Made by a program: the position numbers and the translations under genes. The notes under the pieces are model-generated. The model made no database searches. It saw only the letters and a list, made by a program, of their open reading frames with translations, and had not been told where the DNA came from. From contig QKIY01000028.1 of the NCBI GenBank assembly GCA_003250975.1, positions 344,051 through 408,050 on the forward strand: a DNA stretch of 64,000 nt, written 5' to 3'. Source of the DNA: Gammaproteobacteria bacterium. Its GTDB lineage: Bacteria > Pseudomonadota > Gammaproteobacteria > Eutrophobiales > Eutrophobiaceae. This document shows positions 47,886 to 61,425 of this stretch, piece after piece (the stretch's first letter is position 1; each line of letters starts with the position of its first letter).

Positions 47886-48341
47886 TTACTCTGTGGTGAC
47901 CGGCGTGGTATTACCTTCGAGGGCGGAATGCAGGGTATGCCAGCATAAGGTGGCGCATTTCACGCGGGTCGGGTAGTCCTTGACGCCAAGTAAGGCGGCG
48001 AGTTTTCCCAGATGGGTAATGCTGTCCGTATCCTCAGGCTTCTTCTCAGTCACTAGGTCATGAAATTCATTGAATACCTGTTCGGCCTCGTCTCGCGTCT
48101 TGCCTTTAAGGGCCTCAGTCATCAGTGAGGCCGAGGCAACGGAAATAGCGCAACCGCTGCCATCGAACCTGATATCGGAGATCCGGTCATCCTCCATCTT
48201 CAAATAGAGGTTCAGGCGGTCGCCACACAGGGGGTTGAAGCCCTCAGCGACCCGGTCTGCGTCCTCCAGTTTGCCGAAGTTCCTCGGGCTACGGTTATGG
48301 TCCACGATCACTTCCTGGTACAGGTCTTTCAGATCAAACAT
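47886..48341 (-). CDS. sufU: SufU-type scaffold/sulfur acceptor
   Basis: A 151-residue IscU-like protein of the SufU kind. The Zn/cluster ligands are C39 with D41 (NPLCGDR), C64 (GSGCAIS) and C129 (RVKCATLCW). The insert between the last two Cys (about residues 90-120) is the SufU hallmark. The ATG at 48341 shares one base with the sufS stop (TGATG). SufU takes sulfur from SufS and replaces SufE, which is absent here. Confidence 0.9.
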   Translation of the reverse strand: MFDLKDLYQEVIVDHNRSPRNFGKLEDADRVAEGFNPLCGDRLNLYLKMEDDRISDIRFDGSGCAISVASASLMTEALKGKTRDEAEQVFNEFHDLVTEKKPEDTDSITHLGKLAALLGVKDYPTRVKCATLCWHTLHSALEGNTTPVTTE

Positions 48342-49600
48342 CAGGCAAATATCTCCCTGCATTTATCCAGTGCGCGCACCAGCGTATTGACTTCCTCGCG
48401 GGTGTTGTAGATGGCAAAGGATGCACGTGCGGTTGCCGGGATGGAAAAGCGTTCCATGACCGGCATGGCGCAATGGTGACCTGCGCGGACCGCGATACCC
48501 TCATGATCCAGGATTGTGCCGATATCGTGGGCATGGATCGAACCTAGGATAAAGGAGAGGATACTGGTCTTGTGATGCGCCGTACCGACCAACCTGAGTC
48601 CCTTTACCTCCTGGACTGCTGATGTGGCGTAGCCCAATAGTTCATGTTCGTATGCGGCGATATTGTCCAGTCCGAGCCCGGAGATATAATCAATCGCAGC
48701 ACCCATCCCGATTACACCGGCGATATGTGGTGTGCCCGCCTCGAATTTGTAGGGCAACTCATTAAACAATGTCTTCTTGAAAGTCACCATCTTGATCATG
48801 TCGCCACCGGACTGGTAGGGCGGCATGGCATCGAGCAACTCAGCCTTGCCATAAAGGACCCCCGTACCGGTCGGCCCGAATGCCTTGTGGGCGGAGAATA
48901 CATAAAAATCGCAATCCAGCGCCTGCACATCTATGGCGGTATGCGCGGTGGCCTGCGCACCATCCACCAGTACAATGGCATTATGGGCATGCGCCATCTC
49001 GACGATCTGTTTGACAGGGTTTATCGTGCCCAGGGCATTGGAAATATGCACGATGCTGACCAGCCGGGTACGTGGGCCAAGGAGCTGCTCGTAGGCTGCC
49101 ATATCCAGTTCACCCGCATCGTTAATCGGGATCACCTTAAGTATGGCGCCTGTCTGTTCGCACAGTATCTGCCACGGCACGATATTGGAATGATGCTCCA
49201 TCTCCGAGATGATGATCTCATCACCGGTCTTGAGGCTTGACACGCCGTAACTGTGAGCAACCAGGTTGATGCCCTCTGTCGCACCGCGCACAAAGATGAT
49301 CTCTTTCAGATCCGTGGCGTTGATAAACCGTCGGACCTTCTCCCGTGCCTCTTCATAGGCGGCGGTCGCCTTCTCGCTCAGGTTGTGGACGCCGCGGTGA
49401 ATATTTGAATTGTAATGACGGTAATAATCGTCCACTGTTTCTATCACCTGCCGCGGTTTCTGGGTGGTGGCGGCATTGTCCAGGTAAACCAGTGGTTTGC
49501 CGTACACTTCCTGATGAAGTAGCGGGAAGTCTGAACGTACGGCCTCTACATCGAGCTTGGTGGCAGGCGTAGAAACTCTTTCTGCTGTGATCTCGCTCAT
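48341..49600 (-). CDS. sufS: Cysteine desulfurase SufS
   Basis: A group II PLP-dependent desulfurase of 419 residues. [12 protein letters not shown] opens the fold, the PLP Lys is in [12 protein letters not shown] and the persulfide Cys in [11 protein letters not shown]. The ATG at 49600 overlaps the sufD stop (ATGA); the frame extends 72 codons upstream inside sufD and is not used. Confidence 0.96.
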   Translation of the reverse strand: MSEITAERVSTPATKLDVEAVRSDFPLLHQEVYGKPLVYLDNAATTQKPRQVIETVDDYYRHYNSNIHRGVHNLSEKATAAYEEAREKVRRFINATDLKEIIFVRGATEGINLVAHSYGVSSLKTGDEIIISEMEHHSNIVPWQILCEQTGAILKVIPINDAGELDMAAYEQLLGPRTRLVSIVHISNALGTINPVKQIVEMAHAHNAIVLVDGAQATAHTAIDVQALDCDFYVFSAHKAFGPTGTGVLYGKAELLDAMPPYQSGGDMIKMVTFKKTLFNELPYKFEAGTPHIAGVIGMGAAIDYISGLGLDNIAAYEHELLGYATSAVQEVKGLRLVGTAHHKTSILSFILGSIHAHDIGTILDHEGIAVRAGHHCAMPVMERFSIPATARASFAIYNTREEVNTLVRALDKCREIFA

Positions 49601-50921
49601 ACTGTAAATTCCTTGATCAGATCGGCGTCCGGTAACCGGCCGATCACCCGGTATTCCAGGTATTCCCTGACAGGTTGCAGGTCGATCTGAGTGATGATCT
49701 CTTCGGCAAAGGCATAGGTCAGTATGCTTCTTGCCGTTTCCTCGTCGATGGCACGTGAACGCAGGTAAAACAGCATGTCCTGGTCCAGCTGGCCCACCGT
49801 AGTGCCGTGTGAACATTTCACGTCGTCCGCGTAGATTTCAAGCTCGGGTTTGGTATCGACTTCAGCAAAATCGGACAGGAGCAGGTTGGCGTTGGACTGG
49901 GCCGCATCGGTTTTCTGGGCGTCCTTGTGGACGACTACCTTGCCATTAAATACACCCCTGGCCTGGTCATTGAGTACGCCACGGTAGTTTTCACGGCTTT
50001 GCGTACTTGGGCTGAGGTGATCGATACGGGTGTGATTATCGATATGCTGTTTCCCCGTGCCCATATACAGGCCCTGCAGGGCGATCTCCGCGCCTTCGGC
50101 CTTGAGTTCGGCATGAATATCGTTACGCACCAGGGAGCCACCCAGGGAAATGGAGTGTGAATAAACCCGGCTGCTGGCGGCCTGCAGAATATTGAAGTTG
50201 CCGATGTGATAGCTTCCCCGTCCTTCCTGTTGCAGCTTGTAATGCGTAAGCGAGGAATTTTCCTGCAGGAAGGCATCAGTCACGGTATTGGTAAAATATC
50301 TGCTGTTGTCGGCACCCACGTAGTTCTCGATCACCGTGACACTTGCATTTGCCTCCAACGCGATGATGTTTCGCGGGTGGGCCGCGAAACCCTCGTCAGA
50401 AAAACCGGATAGGTAGATCAGGTGAACGGGTATATCAATGATACAATCGGTTGGCACGGAGAGCAGGACACCGTCCAGGATAAAGGCCGTATTCAGGGTA
50501 TTGAATGGATTGCTGTCCGCGTTATCCTCGCCAATCAGGGATTCAATCAGGGTACGGTCCTCTTCGAGTGCCACAGCCAGGTTTTTCAGGACAACATATT
50601 CGGGCAGACCATCTGTTCGCGATAGTTCCGCTGAAAAGCGCCCGTTTACAAATACCAGTTCATGGCAATCCAGGCCCGGGAGCCGCGCCTCGTTTAGCCA
50701 GGCCTCGTGATCAGCCACCATACCGGTCTCCGGCAGGCTAAAAGGCATCCGTGTTAGTGGACGGACGTCGGTGTATTTCCAGTTTTCCTGGCGGGTGCTG
50801 GGAAAGCCTTGGGACTGGAACCGGCCGATTGCCGCTTCACGAAGCCGGGCAAGGTTGTCACAACCCATCTCCTTCTGCAGCCGGTGGAGTTCACTGACGT
50901 AGTGATTGACAGCCGTGTCGC

Positions 50922-50925
<4 letters not shown>
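49597..50925 (-). CDS. sufD: SUF scaffold subunit SufD
   Basis: A 442-residue SufD. The [13 protein letters not shown] segment near residue 43 and the beta-helix end [25 protein letters not shown] are typical. It pairs with SufB and SufC in the SufBC2D complex. It overlaps sufC by 4 bases (ATGA) and sufS by 4 bases. Confidence 0.95.
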
Positions 50926-51680
<755 letters not shown>

Positions 51681-51698
51681 AACCTGTATTGAAATCTT

Positions 51699-53147
51699 TT
51701 AGCCAACCGCGCCTTCCAGTGTGACGCCCAGCAGTTTCTGCGCCTCTACGGCAAACTCCATCGGCAGTTCCTTGAAGACTTCCTTGCAGAAGCCGTTGAC
51801 GATCATGTTGACGGCGTCTTCTTCGGAGATGCCGCGTTGCATGCAGTAGAACAACTGATCATCACCAATCTTGGAGGTGGTTGCCTCATGTTCCACCTGG
51901 GCGCTGGCATTTTTTGCCTCGATATAAGGGAAGGTGTGGGCGCCACACTTGTCGCCCATCAGCAATGAATCGCACTGGGTATAATTACGGGCGTTTTCCG
52001 CCTTCGCTGTGATCCTGACGAGACCCCGGTAGGCGTTTTCCGCGTGACCGGCAGAGATCCCCTTGGAGATGATCGTGCTGCGGGTATTTTTACCGATATG
52101 GATCATCTTGGTACCGGTATCCGCTTGCTGGTAGTTATTGGTGACTGCAACGGAATAGAATTCGCCAACCGAGTTATCACCCTTTAACAGGCAGCTTGGG
52201 TACTTCCATGTAATGGCTGAGCCAGTCTCCACCTGGGTCCATGAGATTCTCGAGTTAACGCCACGGCAATCGCCCCGCTTGGTAACGAAGTTATAGATAC
52301 CACCCTTGCCTTCTTCGTCGCCGGGATACCAGTTTTGCACGGTGGAGTATTTGATGCTGGCATTATCCAGCGCTACCAGTTCTACGACCGCAGCATGCAA
52401 CTGGTTTTCATCGCGCATGGGTGCTGTGCAACCCTCAAGATAGCTGACATAACTGCCTTCGTCGGCAACGATCAGGGTGCGTTCAAACTGGCCGGTCTTT
52501 GAAGCATTGATTCGGAAATAGGTGGACAATTCCATCGGGCATCGTGTGTTCTTGGGGATGTAGCAGAACGAGCCATCGGTAAATACCGCGGAGTTCAGTG
52601 CTGCATAGAAATTATCGGCCGCCGGCACAACGGAACCCAGGTACTGTCTGACCAGTTCCGGGTGCTCCTGCACTGCTTCGGAAAACGAACAGAAGATCAC
52701 GCCGGCATCCGCCAGCTTTTCCTTGAAGGTGGTGGCCACTGAGACGCTGTCGAACACCGCATCGACCGCAACACCAGCCAGCAGCTTCTGCTCATGCAGG
52801 GGGATACCCAGTTTTTCGTAGGTCTCCAGCAGTTTCGGGTCAACCTCATCGAGGCTCTTGGGGCCGTCCTGTTTCGTTTTGGGCGCTGAATAGTAGGATA
52901 TGTCTTGAAAATCGATCGGTGGGTAATGCACATGTGCCCAGCGGGGCTCTTCCATTTCCAGCCAGTGCCGGTAGGCTTTGAGCCGCCACTCCAACAACCA
53001 GTCGGGTTCATTCTTTTTCCGTGAAATAAATGCAATGACGTCCTCGTTCAGGCCCGGGGCGACGGTGTCTGATTCAATATCGGTAAAGAAGCCGTGTTCG
53101 TATTCCTTCTTTACCAGCGTTTCAACGTCATGCGTTTTCGTTGCCAT
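51699..53147 (-). CDS. sufB: SUF scaffold subunit SufB
   Basis: The cluster-building scaffold of SUF, 482 residues. Recognisable segments are [16 protein letters not shown] near residue 52, [24 protein letters not shown] core, and [20 protein letters not shown] near the C-terminus. It is 20 bases after the A-type carrier gene. Confidence 0.96.
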   Translation of the reverse strand: MATKTHDVETLVKKEYEHGFFTDIESDTVAPGLNEDVIAFISRKKNEPDWLLEWRLKAYRHWLEMEEPRWAHVHYPPIDFQDISYYSAPKTKQDGPKSLDEVDPKLLETYEKLGIPLHEQKLLAGVAVDAVFDSVSVATTFKEKLADAGVIFCSFSEAVQEHPELVRQYLGSVVPAADNFYAALNSAVFTDGSFCYIPKNTRCPMELSTYFRINASKTGQFERTLIVADEGSYVSYLEGCTAPMRDENQLHAAVVELVALDNASIKYSTVQNWYPGDEEGKGGIYNFVTKRGDCRGVNSRISWTQVETGSAITWKYPSCLLKGDNSVGEFYSVAVTNNYQQADTGTKMIHIGKNTRSTIISKGISAGHAENAYRGLVRITAKAENARNYTQCDSLLMGDKCGAHTFPYIEAKNASAQVEHEATTSKIGDDQLFYCMQRGISEEDAVNMIVNGFCKEVFKELPMEFAVEAQKLLGVTLEGAVG

Positions 53148-53167
53148 AATTATCTCTGTATTCCAGT

Positions 53168-53512
53168 TCAGCCTGTGTCCTTGAGACTGAAACTCTCGCC
53201 GCAGCCACAGGTTTCCTGGACATTGGGGTTATTGAACCTGAAACCCGAATTGAGTCCTTCACGCACATAGTCCAGTTCGGTGCCTGCCAGGTAGCGCAGG
53301 CTTTGCGGATCAGTAATCACCTTTACACCATTGCTTTCAAATACCGTGTCCTGTTCATTAACTTGCTGCGCAGCTTCAATTACGTATTGGTAGCCTGAGC
53401 AGCCGGTCGGCTTGACGCCGACACGCAACCCGATCATTCCGTCCTGCTTGCCCAGATAATCCCTGACGTGCTGTGCGGCCCGTTCGGTCAGATTAATTGT
53501 TAAAGTACTCAT
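53168..53512 (-). CDS. sufA: A-type Fe-S carrier (SufA/IscA-like)
   Basis: A 114-residue A-type carrier with the three conserved Cys: C38 in [10 protein letters not shown] and C102/C104 in ETCGCGESF. It carries clusters from the scaffold to apoproteins. It is the second gene of the operon, 16 bases after the regulator. Confidence 0.92.
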   Translation of the reverse strand: MSTLTINLTERAAQHVRDYLGKQDGMIGLRVGVKPTGCSGYQYVIEAAQQVNEQDTVFESNGVKVITDPQSLRYLAGTELDYVREGLNSGFRFNNPNVQETCGCGESFSLKDTG

Positions 53513-53528
53513 ATAAATTCATGCTCTC

Positions 53529-53987
53529 TCAGTGTGTGCGTAGTTGCAGGACAATGGCGTCCTGTCTCTCTGATACCTGCTTGACCTCCTTGCGCTGGAC
53601 CAGCTCGGCTAGGGTAATCCCGCCGAGATAGGCGTAGATATGATTACTGAGGTCCTCCCACAGGTCGTGGGTCAGGCAGCGCAATTCACCCTGACAATTT
53701 TCCTGACCACCGCAGCGCGTTGCATCCACCTGTTCATCAACCGCATTGATCACATCGGCCACGGATATTTTCGCGGGACCGCTTTTCAGGCGGTAACCAC
53801 CGCCCGGACCACGGCTGCTCTCGACCAGGCCCTTTTTCCTCAGCTTTGCAAATAACTGCTCCAGGTAAGCGAGGGAGATCCCTTGCCGACCGGCAATATC
53901 CGCCAGGTTGACCGGTCCCACTGCATCATGAAGGCAGAGGTCCAGCATGGCGGTAACGGCATAACGTCCTTTGGTAGTCAGTTTCAT
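53529..53987 (-). CDS. iscR: Rrf2-family [2Fe-2S] regulator, IscR-like
   Basis: A 152-residue Rrf2 regulator with an N-terminal winged helix ([20 protein letters not shown]). The cluster ligands C92, C98, C104 and H107 ([16 protein letters not shown]), and Glu43 in YLEQLF, fall at the same numbers as in E. coli IscR. It heads the SUF operon and very probably represses its own promoter through the type 1 site upstream. SufR is an alternative name for such proteins in SUF operons. Confidence 0.92.
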   Translation of the reverse strand: MKLTTKGRYAVTAMLDLCLHDAVGPVNLADIAGRQGISLAYLEQLFAKLRKKGLVESSRGPGGGYRLKSGPAKISVADVINAVDEQVDATRCGGQENCQGELRCLTHDLWEDLSNHIYAYLGGITLAELVQRKEVKQVSERQDAIVLQLRTH

Positions 53988-54035
53988 AGCTCAACCTTGT
54001 TGCATTGCGGTATATTAGGGTGGCAAAGCATCACA

Positions 54036-54060
54036 TATCTGACTATTTTAGTCAAGTATA
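54036..54060 (-). promoter_or_regulatory. Type 1 IscR operator in front of the SUF operon
   Basis: On the minus strand the core TTGACTAAAATAGTCA contains the perfect dyad TGACTA-AAA-TAGTCA, with ATA and TAT at the outer ends. It fits the E. coli type 1 IscR consensus (ATA...GACT-N5-AGTC...TAT) almost fully. The site lies 49-73 bases before the iscR start. The internal TTGACT could double as a -35 box. Confidence 0.8.
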
Positions 54061-54210
54061 TATCTTACTATTTTACTTATAAATCAGAAGGGGACAGACC
54101 GTCACAATTGGTTGGGTCCGTCAGTTTGGGTTAGCAGTGAGCTAGATAAGAGATAAGCGTTTGATTATTATAACTTTTTATATGCAGTAAGCCTGGAAAA
54201 TCGTTCGGGA
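54061..54210. other. Rest of the cysE-iscR spacer with a GGGGACAG motif
   Basis: A gene-free stretch of 150 bases. GGGGACAGACC at about 54091-54101 is followed by a loose complementary GGTTGGGTCC. The same GGGGACAG octamer occurs near 30397. It may be a degenerate interspersed repeat. No terminator for cysE is evident, so cysE transcripts may read through into iscR. Confidence 0.3.
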
Positions 54211-54900
54211 CTAGTCCTTTTTCTGCCTTAGATGCTCAATCTCTTCATCCACCTTGTGCAGGTGATCGAGGATAGAATCCAGTGCATTCTGGATGGGGTC
54301 CGGCATGTCCTGGCGTTCGGCGTAAGCGTCGAAACCGATCTTCTTCGCCATGGCCTCGCGCTGGGCGAGCATCTGGTCCTTGACCTCCTTCTTGACTACG
54401 ACATGGCCGGGTACACCAACGACCGTTGCGCCGGCCGGCACATCCTTGACCACTACGGCGTTGCAGCCGATGCGTGCCCCAGTGCCGATTGTAATGGGAC
54501 CCAGGATCTTGGCACCAGCGCCAATGACCACGTTGTTTTCCAGGGTAGGATGGCGTTTGACCTTTTGCCAAGTTGTCCCGCCAAGGGTCACGCCGTGGTA
54601 AATAGAGCAATCATCCCCGACCTCTGAGGTCTCGCCGACAACAATCCCCATACCATGATCGATAAAGAACCGCTTTCCGATCCTGGCACCTGGATGGATT
54701 TCGATGCCGGTCATGAAGCGTGCCATGTGGGCGCCAAGCCGTGCCAACAGGTAAAGTTTTTTTGTCCAGAACCAGTGATTGATACGGTGAAAAAAGATCG
54801 CCTGAAAACCCGGGCAGGTAAGGATAGTCTCCATGACAGAACGGGCCGCAGGATCGCGTTCAAATACAACCTGAATATCTTCTTTTAAGGTATCAAACAT
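54211..54900 (-). CDS. cysE: Serine O-acetyltransferase
   Basis: This enzyme makes O-acetylserine, the cysteine precursor. The 229 residues have the N-terminal helical domain and a left-handed beta-helix: [37 protein letters not shown], and [28 protein letters not shown]. cysE next to iscR is common, linking cysteine supply with Fe-S assembly. It follows valS by 8 bases. Confidence 0.94.
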   Translation of the reverse strand: MFDTLKEDIQVVFERDPAARSVMETILTCPGFQAIFFHRINHWFWTKKLYLLARLGAHMARFMTGIEIHPGARIGKRFFIDHGMGIVVGETSEVGDDCSIYHGVTLGGTTWQKVKRHPTLENNVVIGAGAKILGPITIGTGARIGCNAVVVKDVPAGATVVGVPGHVVVKKEVKDQMLAQREAMAKKIGFDAYAERQDMPDPIQNALDSILDHLHKVDEEIEHLRQKKD

Positions 54901-54908
54901 AGGGCATA

Positions 54909-57674
<2,766 letters not shown>

Positions 57675-57779
57675 GTTGACGGACTTTCCGGGCACACATT
57701 AACGAAAGTCGGGCATTATGCCAGTAATGTCGTCTGTATTAACAGTTGAAATGGGACCTTGCTGCGAGGTGATTTGGCG

Positions 57780-58256
57780 TCAATCGGCTTTGTCTTCCTG
57801 ATCCTCTTTAGATCCGGACGGGGACCGTTTGATCGGTTTCGATTGGAGTTGCAATCTTAACTCGGTGATGACGCTGTCCTTAATGGCGCCTTTCAGCAGG
57901 TCCAGCAGCGAATCCAGTTCGGTGGCGAGCTTTTCATCAACTACTTCCAGCAACGCGTCAAGTTGACCCTGGGTTACCCCAGGACTTGCCGGCATGGTCG
58001 CTCCAGGATAGCCGATATCGCCAATATCTTCCCCTATTTCCAGGTCAACCACTTCATCATCATCAGGCAATTCTTCATCCAACCCTGACTCAACTATATC
58101 GTCAAGGACGGGGATATCAGGCAAGTCTTGCCGCTTTGTTGTCTTTACTTGGGTGGTGATAATGTTTTCCAGGGCATCAATGCTCTCATCCAACTCAGCC
58201 GGGTCCGGTGTTGCTCCGTTCTGCGATTCGTCTTCTGGTGGGTCAGGCGTGTTCAT
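57780..58256 (-). CDS. Acidic hypothetical protein between holC and valS
   Basis: I do not recognise this 158-residue protein. It is strongly acidic in the middle (LDEELPDDDEVVDLEIGEDI), has a helical segment QLDALLEVVDEKLATELDSL and a basic tail (KPIKRSPSGSKED). No Cys, signal peptide or membrane segment is seen. Its ATG overlaps holC by 14 bases, so expression with holC is likely. An accessory role with the DNA polymerase chi subunit is possible but unproven. Confidence 0.7.
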   Translation of the reverse strand: MNTPDPPEDESQNGATPDPAELDESIDALENIITTQVKTTKRQDLPDIPVLDDIVESGLDEELPDDDEVVDLEIGEDIGDIGYPGATMPASPGVTQGQLDALLEVVDEKLATELDSLLDLLKGAIKDSVITELRLQLQSKPIKRSPSGSKEDQEDKAD

Positions 58257-58683
58257 TGTCTGTATCTATGGTGTGGTTGTGTAATTCATAGCCGCGTTCG
58301 CGATAGTCGCGGTAACGTTGGCGCGCCTGGTTTCTTTCTGGTTCATTACCGCTCACTATCTCTACGATTCTAGCAAACCTTTCCACTGCCGTGGGTATGC
58401 TTGGTGACAGGTTAATGAAGACATCCTGCTGGCCAATGTGATCTTCCTGCCAGCCGATATGTACCGGGACCGCATCCCGTTGGCCATCATCTGCCATGGC
58501 GTGGGGCAAGAAGCTGATGTCCCTGAATGTCCACAGCAGATCATCCATCATTGCTGCCTGATCCCGCGAAGCAACGTGCAGGTAAATCGAATGCCCTTGT
58601 TGCCAGGCCTTGTTGGCCATCAGGCAGGCAAAGCGCTGCTGTGTACTGTTGGCTGGCAGGATATAAAAATCAACACGTGGCAT
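58243..58683 (-). CDS. holC: DNA polymerase III chi subunit
   Basis: A 146-residue chi subunit, which binds SSB and psi in the clamp loader. VDFYILPANSTQQRFACLMANKAW at the N-terminus and HIGWQEDHIGQQDVFINLS in the middle are typical. pepA-holC-valS is the classical gene order. It begins 17 bases after pepA. Confidence 0.92.
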   Translation of the reverse strand: MPRVDFYILPANSTQQRFACLMANKAWQQGHSIYLHVASRDQAAMMDDLLWTFRDISFLPHAMADDGQRDAVPVHIGWQEDHIGQQDVFINLSPSIPTAVERFARIVEIVSGNEPERNQARQRYRDYRERGYELHNHTIDTDNEHA

Positions 58684-58700
58684 GAAGCAATAAAACCAGG

Positions 58701-60191
58701 CTATTTACTCTTGTCCAACAAGTACTGGGTAAGCAGTGGCACTGGCCGGCCGGTTGCGCCCTTCTTTTTCCCTGACAGCCATGCCGTACCCGCTATGTCG
58801 AGGTGGGCCCAGTGGAATTTCTTGGTGAATCTTGCCAGAAAGCAGGCTGCAGTAATTGTACCTGCCTCGCGGCCACCAACATTGGCCATATCAGCAAAGG
58901 GGCTGTTAAGTTGTTTGTCATATTCTTCCCAGAGTGGCATCTGCCAGGCACGATCACCGGTGAACTCTCCTGCGCCCAGCAGGTCCCTGGTCAGAGGGTC
59001 GTGGTTACTTAACAGGCCGGATGCATGGCTGCCCAATGCAACGACACAGGCGCCGGTCAGGGTGGCGATGTCGATCACGGTGGCCGGCTTGAAGCGCTCT
59101 GAATAGGTCAGCGCATCGCACAGGATCAGGCGGCCCTCGGCGTCGGTGTTGAGTATCTCGACTGTTTGTCCGGACATACTCTTTATAATGTCACCGGGTT
59201 TTGTAGCGAGACCACCCGGCATGTTCTCGGTTGCCGGGATTACACCGGTGATGTTCAGGGGCAGGCCTATATCAGCCGCAGCAACCAGGGTTCCGAATAC
59301 ACTGGCCGCACCGCACATATCGAATTTCATCTCGTCCATGGCCGCTGCAGGCTTGATGGAAATACCGCCAGTGTCAAAGGTCACGCCCTTGCCGACCAGA
59401 ACATAGGGTTTGCTACCGGCCTTGCCACCCTTGTATTCCATTATGATCAGCTTGGCGGGTTCCCGGCTGCCCCGGGCAACCGACAGCAGAGTGTTCATGC
59501 CCAGCCTGGCCATCTGTTCCTCGTTCAATACCTTGACCCTGAATTTCTTGTAAGTTTTGCCCAGTTGTCTGGCCTGATTGGCGAGGTGGGTCGGGGTACA
59601 CACATTAGACGGGCGATTTGCCAGATTGCGCGCCAGCTCCATGCCCTTGCTGATAGCAACGGCATGTTTCAAGGCCTTTTCACCGGCTGACTGTTCCCTA
59701 CGTGTAGGGACGGCCAGCGCCAGCTTTTTAAGTTTCCTGCGGCCGGGTTTGTTCCGGGTCTTGAATTCATTAAATTCATAAATAGCTGATTCGGCTGCTT
59801 CTATGGCCTGTCTGATTTTCCAGTACCAATCGCGATCTTTTATATTGAGTTCCGGCAGGAAACTGATGGCATCGGTAATTCCGGTGCCGATAAGCTGCTT
59901 CATACTGTGAGAAATAATATTACGGTAAGCGTTATCCTTGATTTCGCGTTCCTTTCCGCAACCGATCAAGAGGACCCGATCTGCGAGTATTCCCGGTACG
60001 TTATATACCATCAGCCACTGCCCGGCTTTGCCTTCAATGTCGCCGCGGCGGATGATGCTGGAGAGGAATTTTTTACTGGTTTTGTCTATGGCACTGGCAG
60101 ACGGAGACAATTTGCGTGATTCAAACACCCCCACGACAATACAGGCAGTACGCTGTTTCTCCGGGGCGCCGCTTTTTATCAGGTATTGCAT
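58701..60191 (-). CDS. pepA: Leucyl aminopeptidase
   Basis: An M17 aminopeptidase of 496 residues with two metals. Metal and catalytic motifs are KGVTFDTGGISIKP, FDMCGAASVFG and LNTDAEGRLILCDAL. In E. coli the same protein also acts in Xer recombination and transcriptional control, for which nothing here is specific. It is divergent from lptF. Confidence 0.95.
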   Translation of the reverse strand: MQYLIKSGAPEKQRTACIVVGVFESRKLSPSASAIDKTSKKFLSSIIRRGDIEGKAGQWLMVYNVPGILADRVLLIGCGKEREIKDNAYRNIISHSMKQLIGTGITDAISFLPELNIKDRDWYWKIRQAIEAAESAIYEFNEFKTRNKPGRRKLKKLALAVPTRREQSAGEKALKHAVAISKGMELARNLANRPSNVCTPTHLANQARQLGKTYKKFRVKVLNEEQMARLGMNTLLSVARGSREPAKLIIMEYKGGKAGSKPYVLVGKGVTFDTGGISIKPAAAMDEMKFDMCGAASVFGTLVAAADIGLPLNITGVIPATENMPGGLATKPGDIIKSMSGQTVEILNTDAEGRLILCDALTYSERFKPATVIDIATLTGACVVALGSHASGLLSNHDPLTRDLLGAGEFTGDRAWQMPLWEEYDKQLNSPFADMANVGGREAGTITAACFLARFTKKFHWAHLDIAGTAWLSGKKKGATGRPVPLLTQYLLDKSK

Positions 60192-60324
60192 AGTTACCTC
60201 GTTGATTTGAAAGTTAATTTCCCTGAAATTTTGTTATTGTCTGGTTTTGATGGCTGGATGTGTCAGTATTTGTTATTTTCGCTAGTTTATTCATTTACGA
60301 AAAGACGCGCAAAGGCGATAAACA

Positions 60325-61425
60325 TTGATCCTGGAACGCTACATCTATCTTGAAATCACACAACGCATTTTCTGGATCGCCGGGATCCTGATACTGGTAT
60401 TTTCGACGGACAAGTTTGTGGATTACCTGGGGGACGCAGCAGCCGGCAAGATTCCTACGGACTTTGTCATCAAGATGTTGACGCTTAGGCTTGTCTCTAT
60501 GCAGACCGAGATGTTGCCGGCAATACTGTTTCTCTCCATATTGCTTGCCCTTGCAAGACTCAATCAGGATAACGAACTGGTCATGATGGCCGTGGCGGGA
60601 GTGGGCAAGAAACACCTTCTTTATATTGTTGGCAAATACTGCCTGTTTTTTTCTATCATCATCGGTGTTATTTCATTTATGGTTGCCCCTTGGGCTATAT
60701 CCAAGATGGATGAGTTGAAAAATGAGGCCTGGCATTCTGCAAATATTACCGGCATTGTCTCGGGCAAGTTCAAGGAGCTGGACAAGGGTAATGGAGTTGT
60801 CTATATCGAAAAATTGTCGGATGACAAGGAAGTCATGGAAAATGTTTTTTTACAACTCAATCATGAAGGCAAGAACAGTGTACTGCGCTCAGGTTCTGCA
60901 CGATTCGAGGTAGATGAGAATAGCGGCAACCGCTACATCGTATTCGAAAATGGTACACGTTACCTTGGAAAACCTGGTTCACTTGAGTACCAGATCACTG
61001 ACTATGAAAAATACGGTGTATTGATACAGTCAGGCACGGGTGACATTGTTTTCCAGAGTACAGAGGCATTACCGATGCGTGTATTAATGGTATCACCATT
61101 GCCCCGGCATCAGGCAGAATTACAATGGAGGGTATCTTCAATTATTATTTGCATGCTACTGGGCCTGCTGGCAGTGCTGCTGAACCAGTACCCGTTTGGC
61201 CAGAAAACATTCTCACTAATCCTGCTGGGTATACTGGCCTATTTCATTTATAACAATCTGTTGGGTATCTCAAAAAATCTGGTGGAGAGGGATCAACTGA
61301 CACCCTATATTGGTTTGTGGTGGGTTCATGTCCTGTTAATCATGATACTTGTCATGATCTATCACTATCCCCTAATTTCGAAACACTGGCGATTGCGCTT
61401 TGCAAGCAAGCTTAACAAGCCATGA
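60325..61425 (+). CDS. lptF: LPS export ABC transporter permease LptF
   Basis: One of two inner membrane permeases that extract LPS, 366 residues. It has six membrane segments split by a periplasmic beta-jellyroll domain (about 110-265). The start is TTG at 60325 (LERYIYLEITQRIFW), since no ATG precedes the first membrane segment. It overlaps lptG by 4 bases. Confidence 0.93.
   Translation: MILERYIYLEITQRIFWIAGILILVFSTDKFVDYLGDAAAGKIPTDFVIKMLTLRLVSMQTEMLPAILFLSILLALARLNQDNELVMMAVAGVGKKHLLYIVGKYCLFFSIIIGVISFMVAPWAISKMDELKNEAWHSANITGIVSGKFKELDKGNGVVYIEKLSDDKEVMENVFLQLNHEGKNSVLRSGSARFEVDENSGNRYIVFENGTRYLGKPGSLEYQITDYEKYGVLIQSGTGDIVFQSTEALPMRVLMVSPLPRHQAELQWRVSSIIICMLLGLLAVLLNQYPFGQKTFSLILLGILAYFIYNNLLGISKNLVERDQLTPYIGLWWVHVLLIMILVMIYHYPLISKHWRLRFASKLNKP

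Noticed and set aside
49601..49816. A 72-residue N-terminal extension of sufS.
   Set aside because: It overlaps sufD in another frame and has no similarity to desulfurases; the ATG at 49600 gives the usual start and an ATGA overlap.
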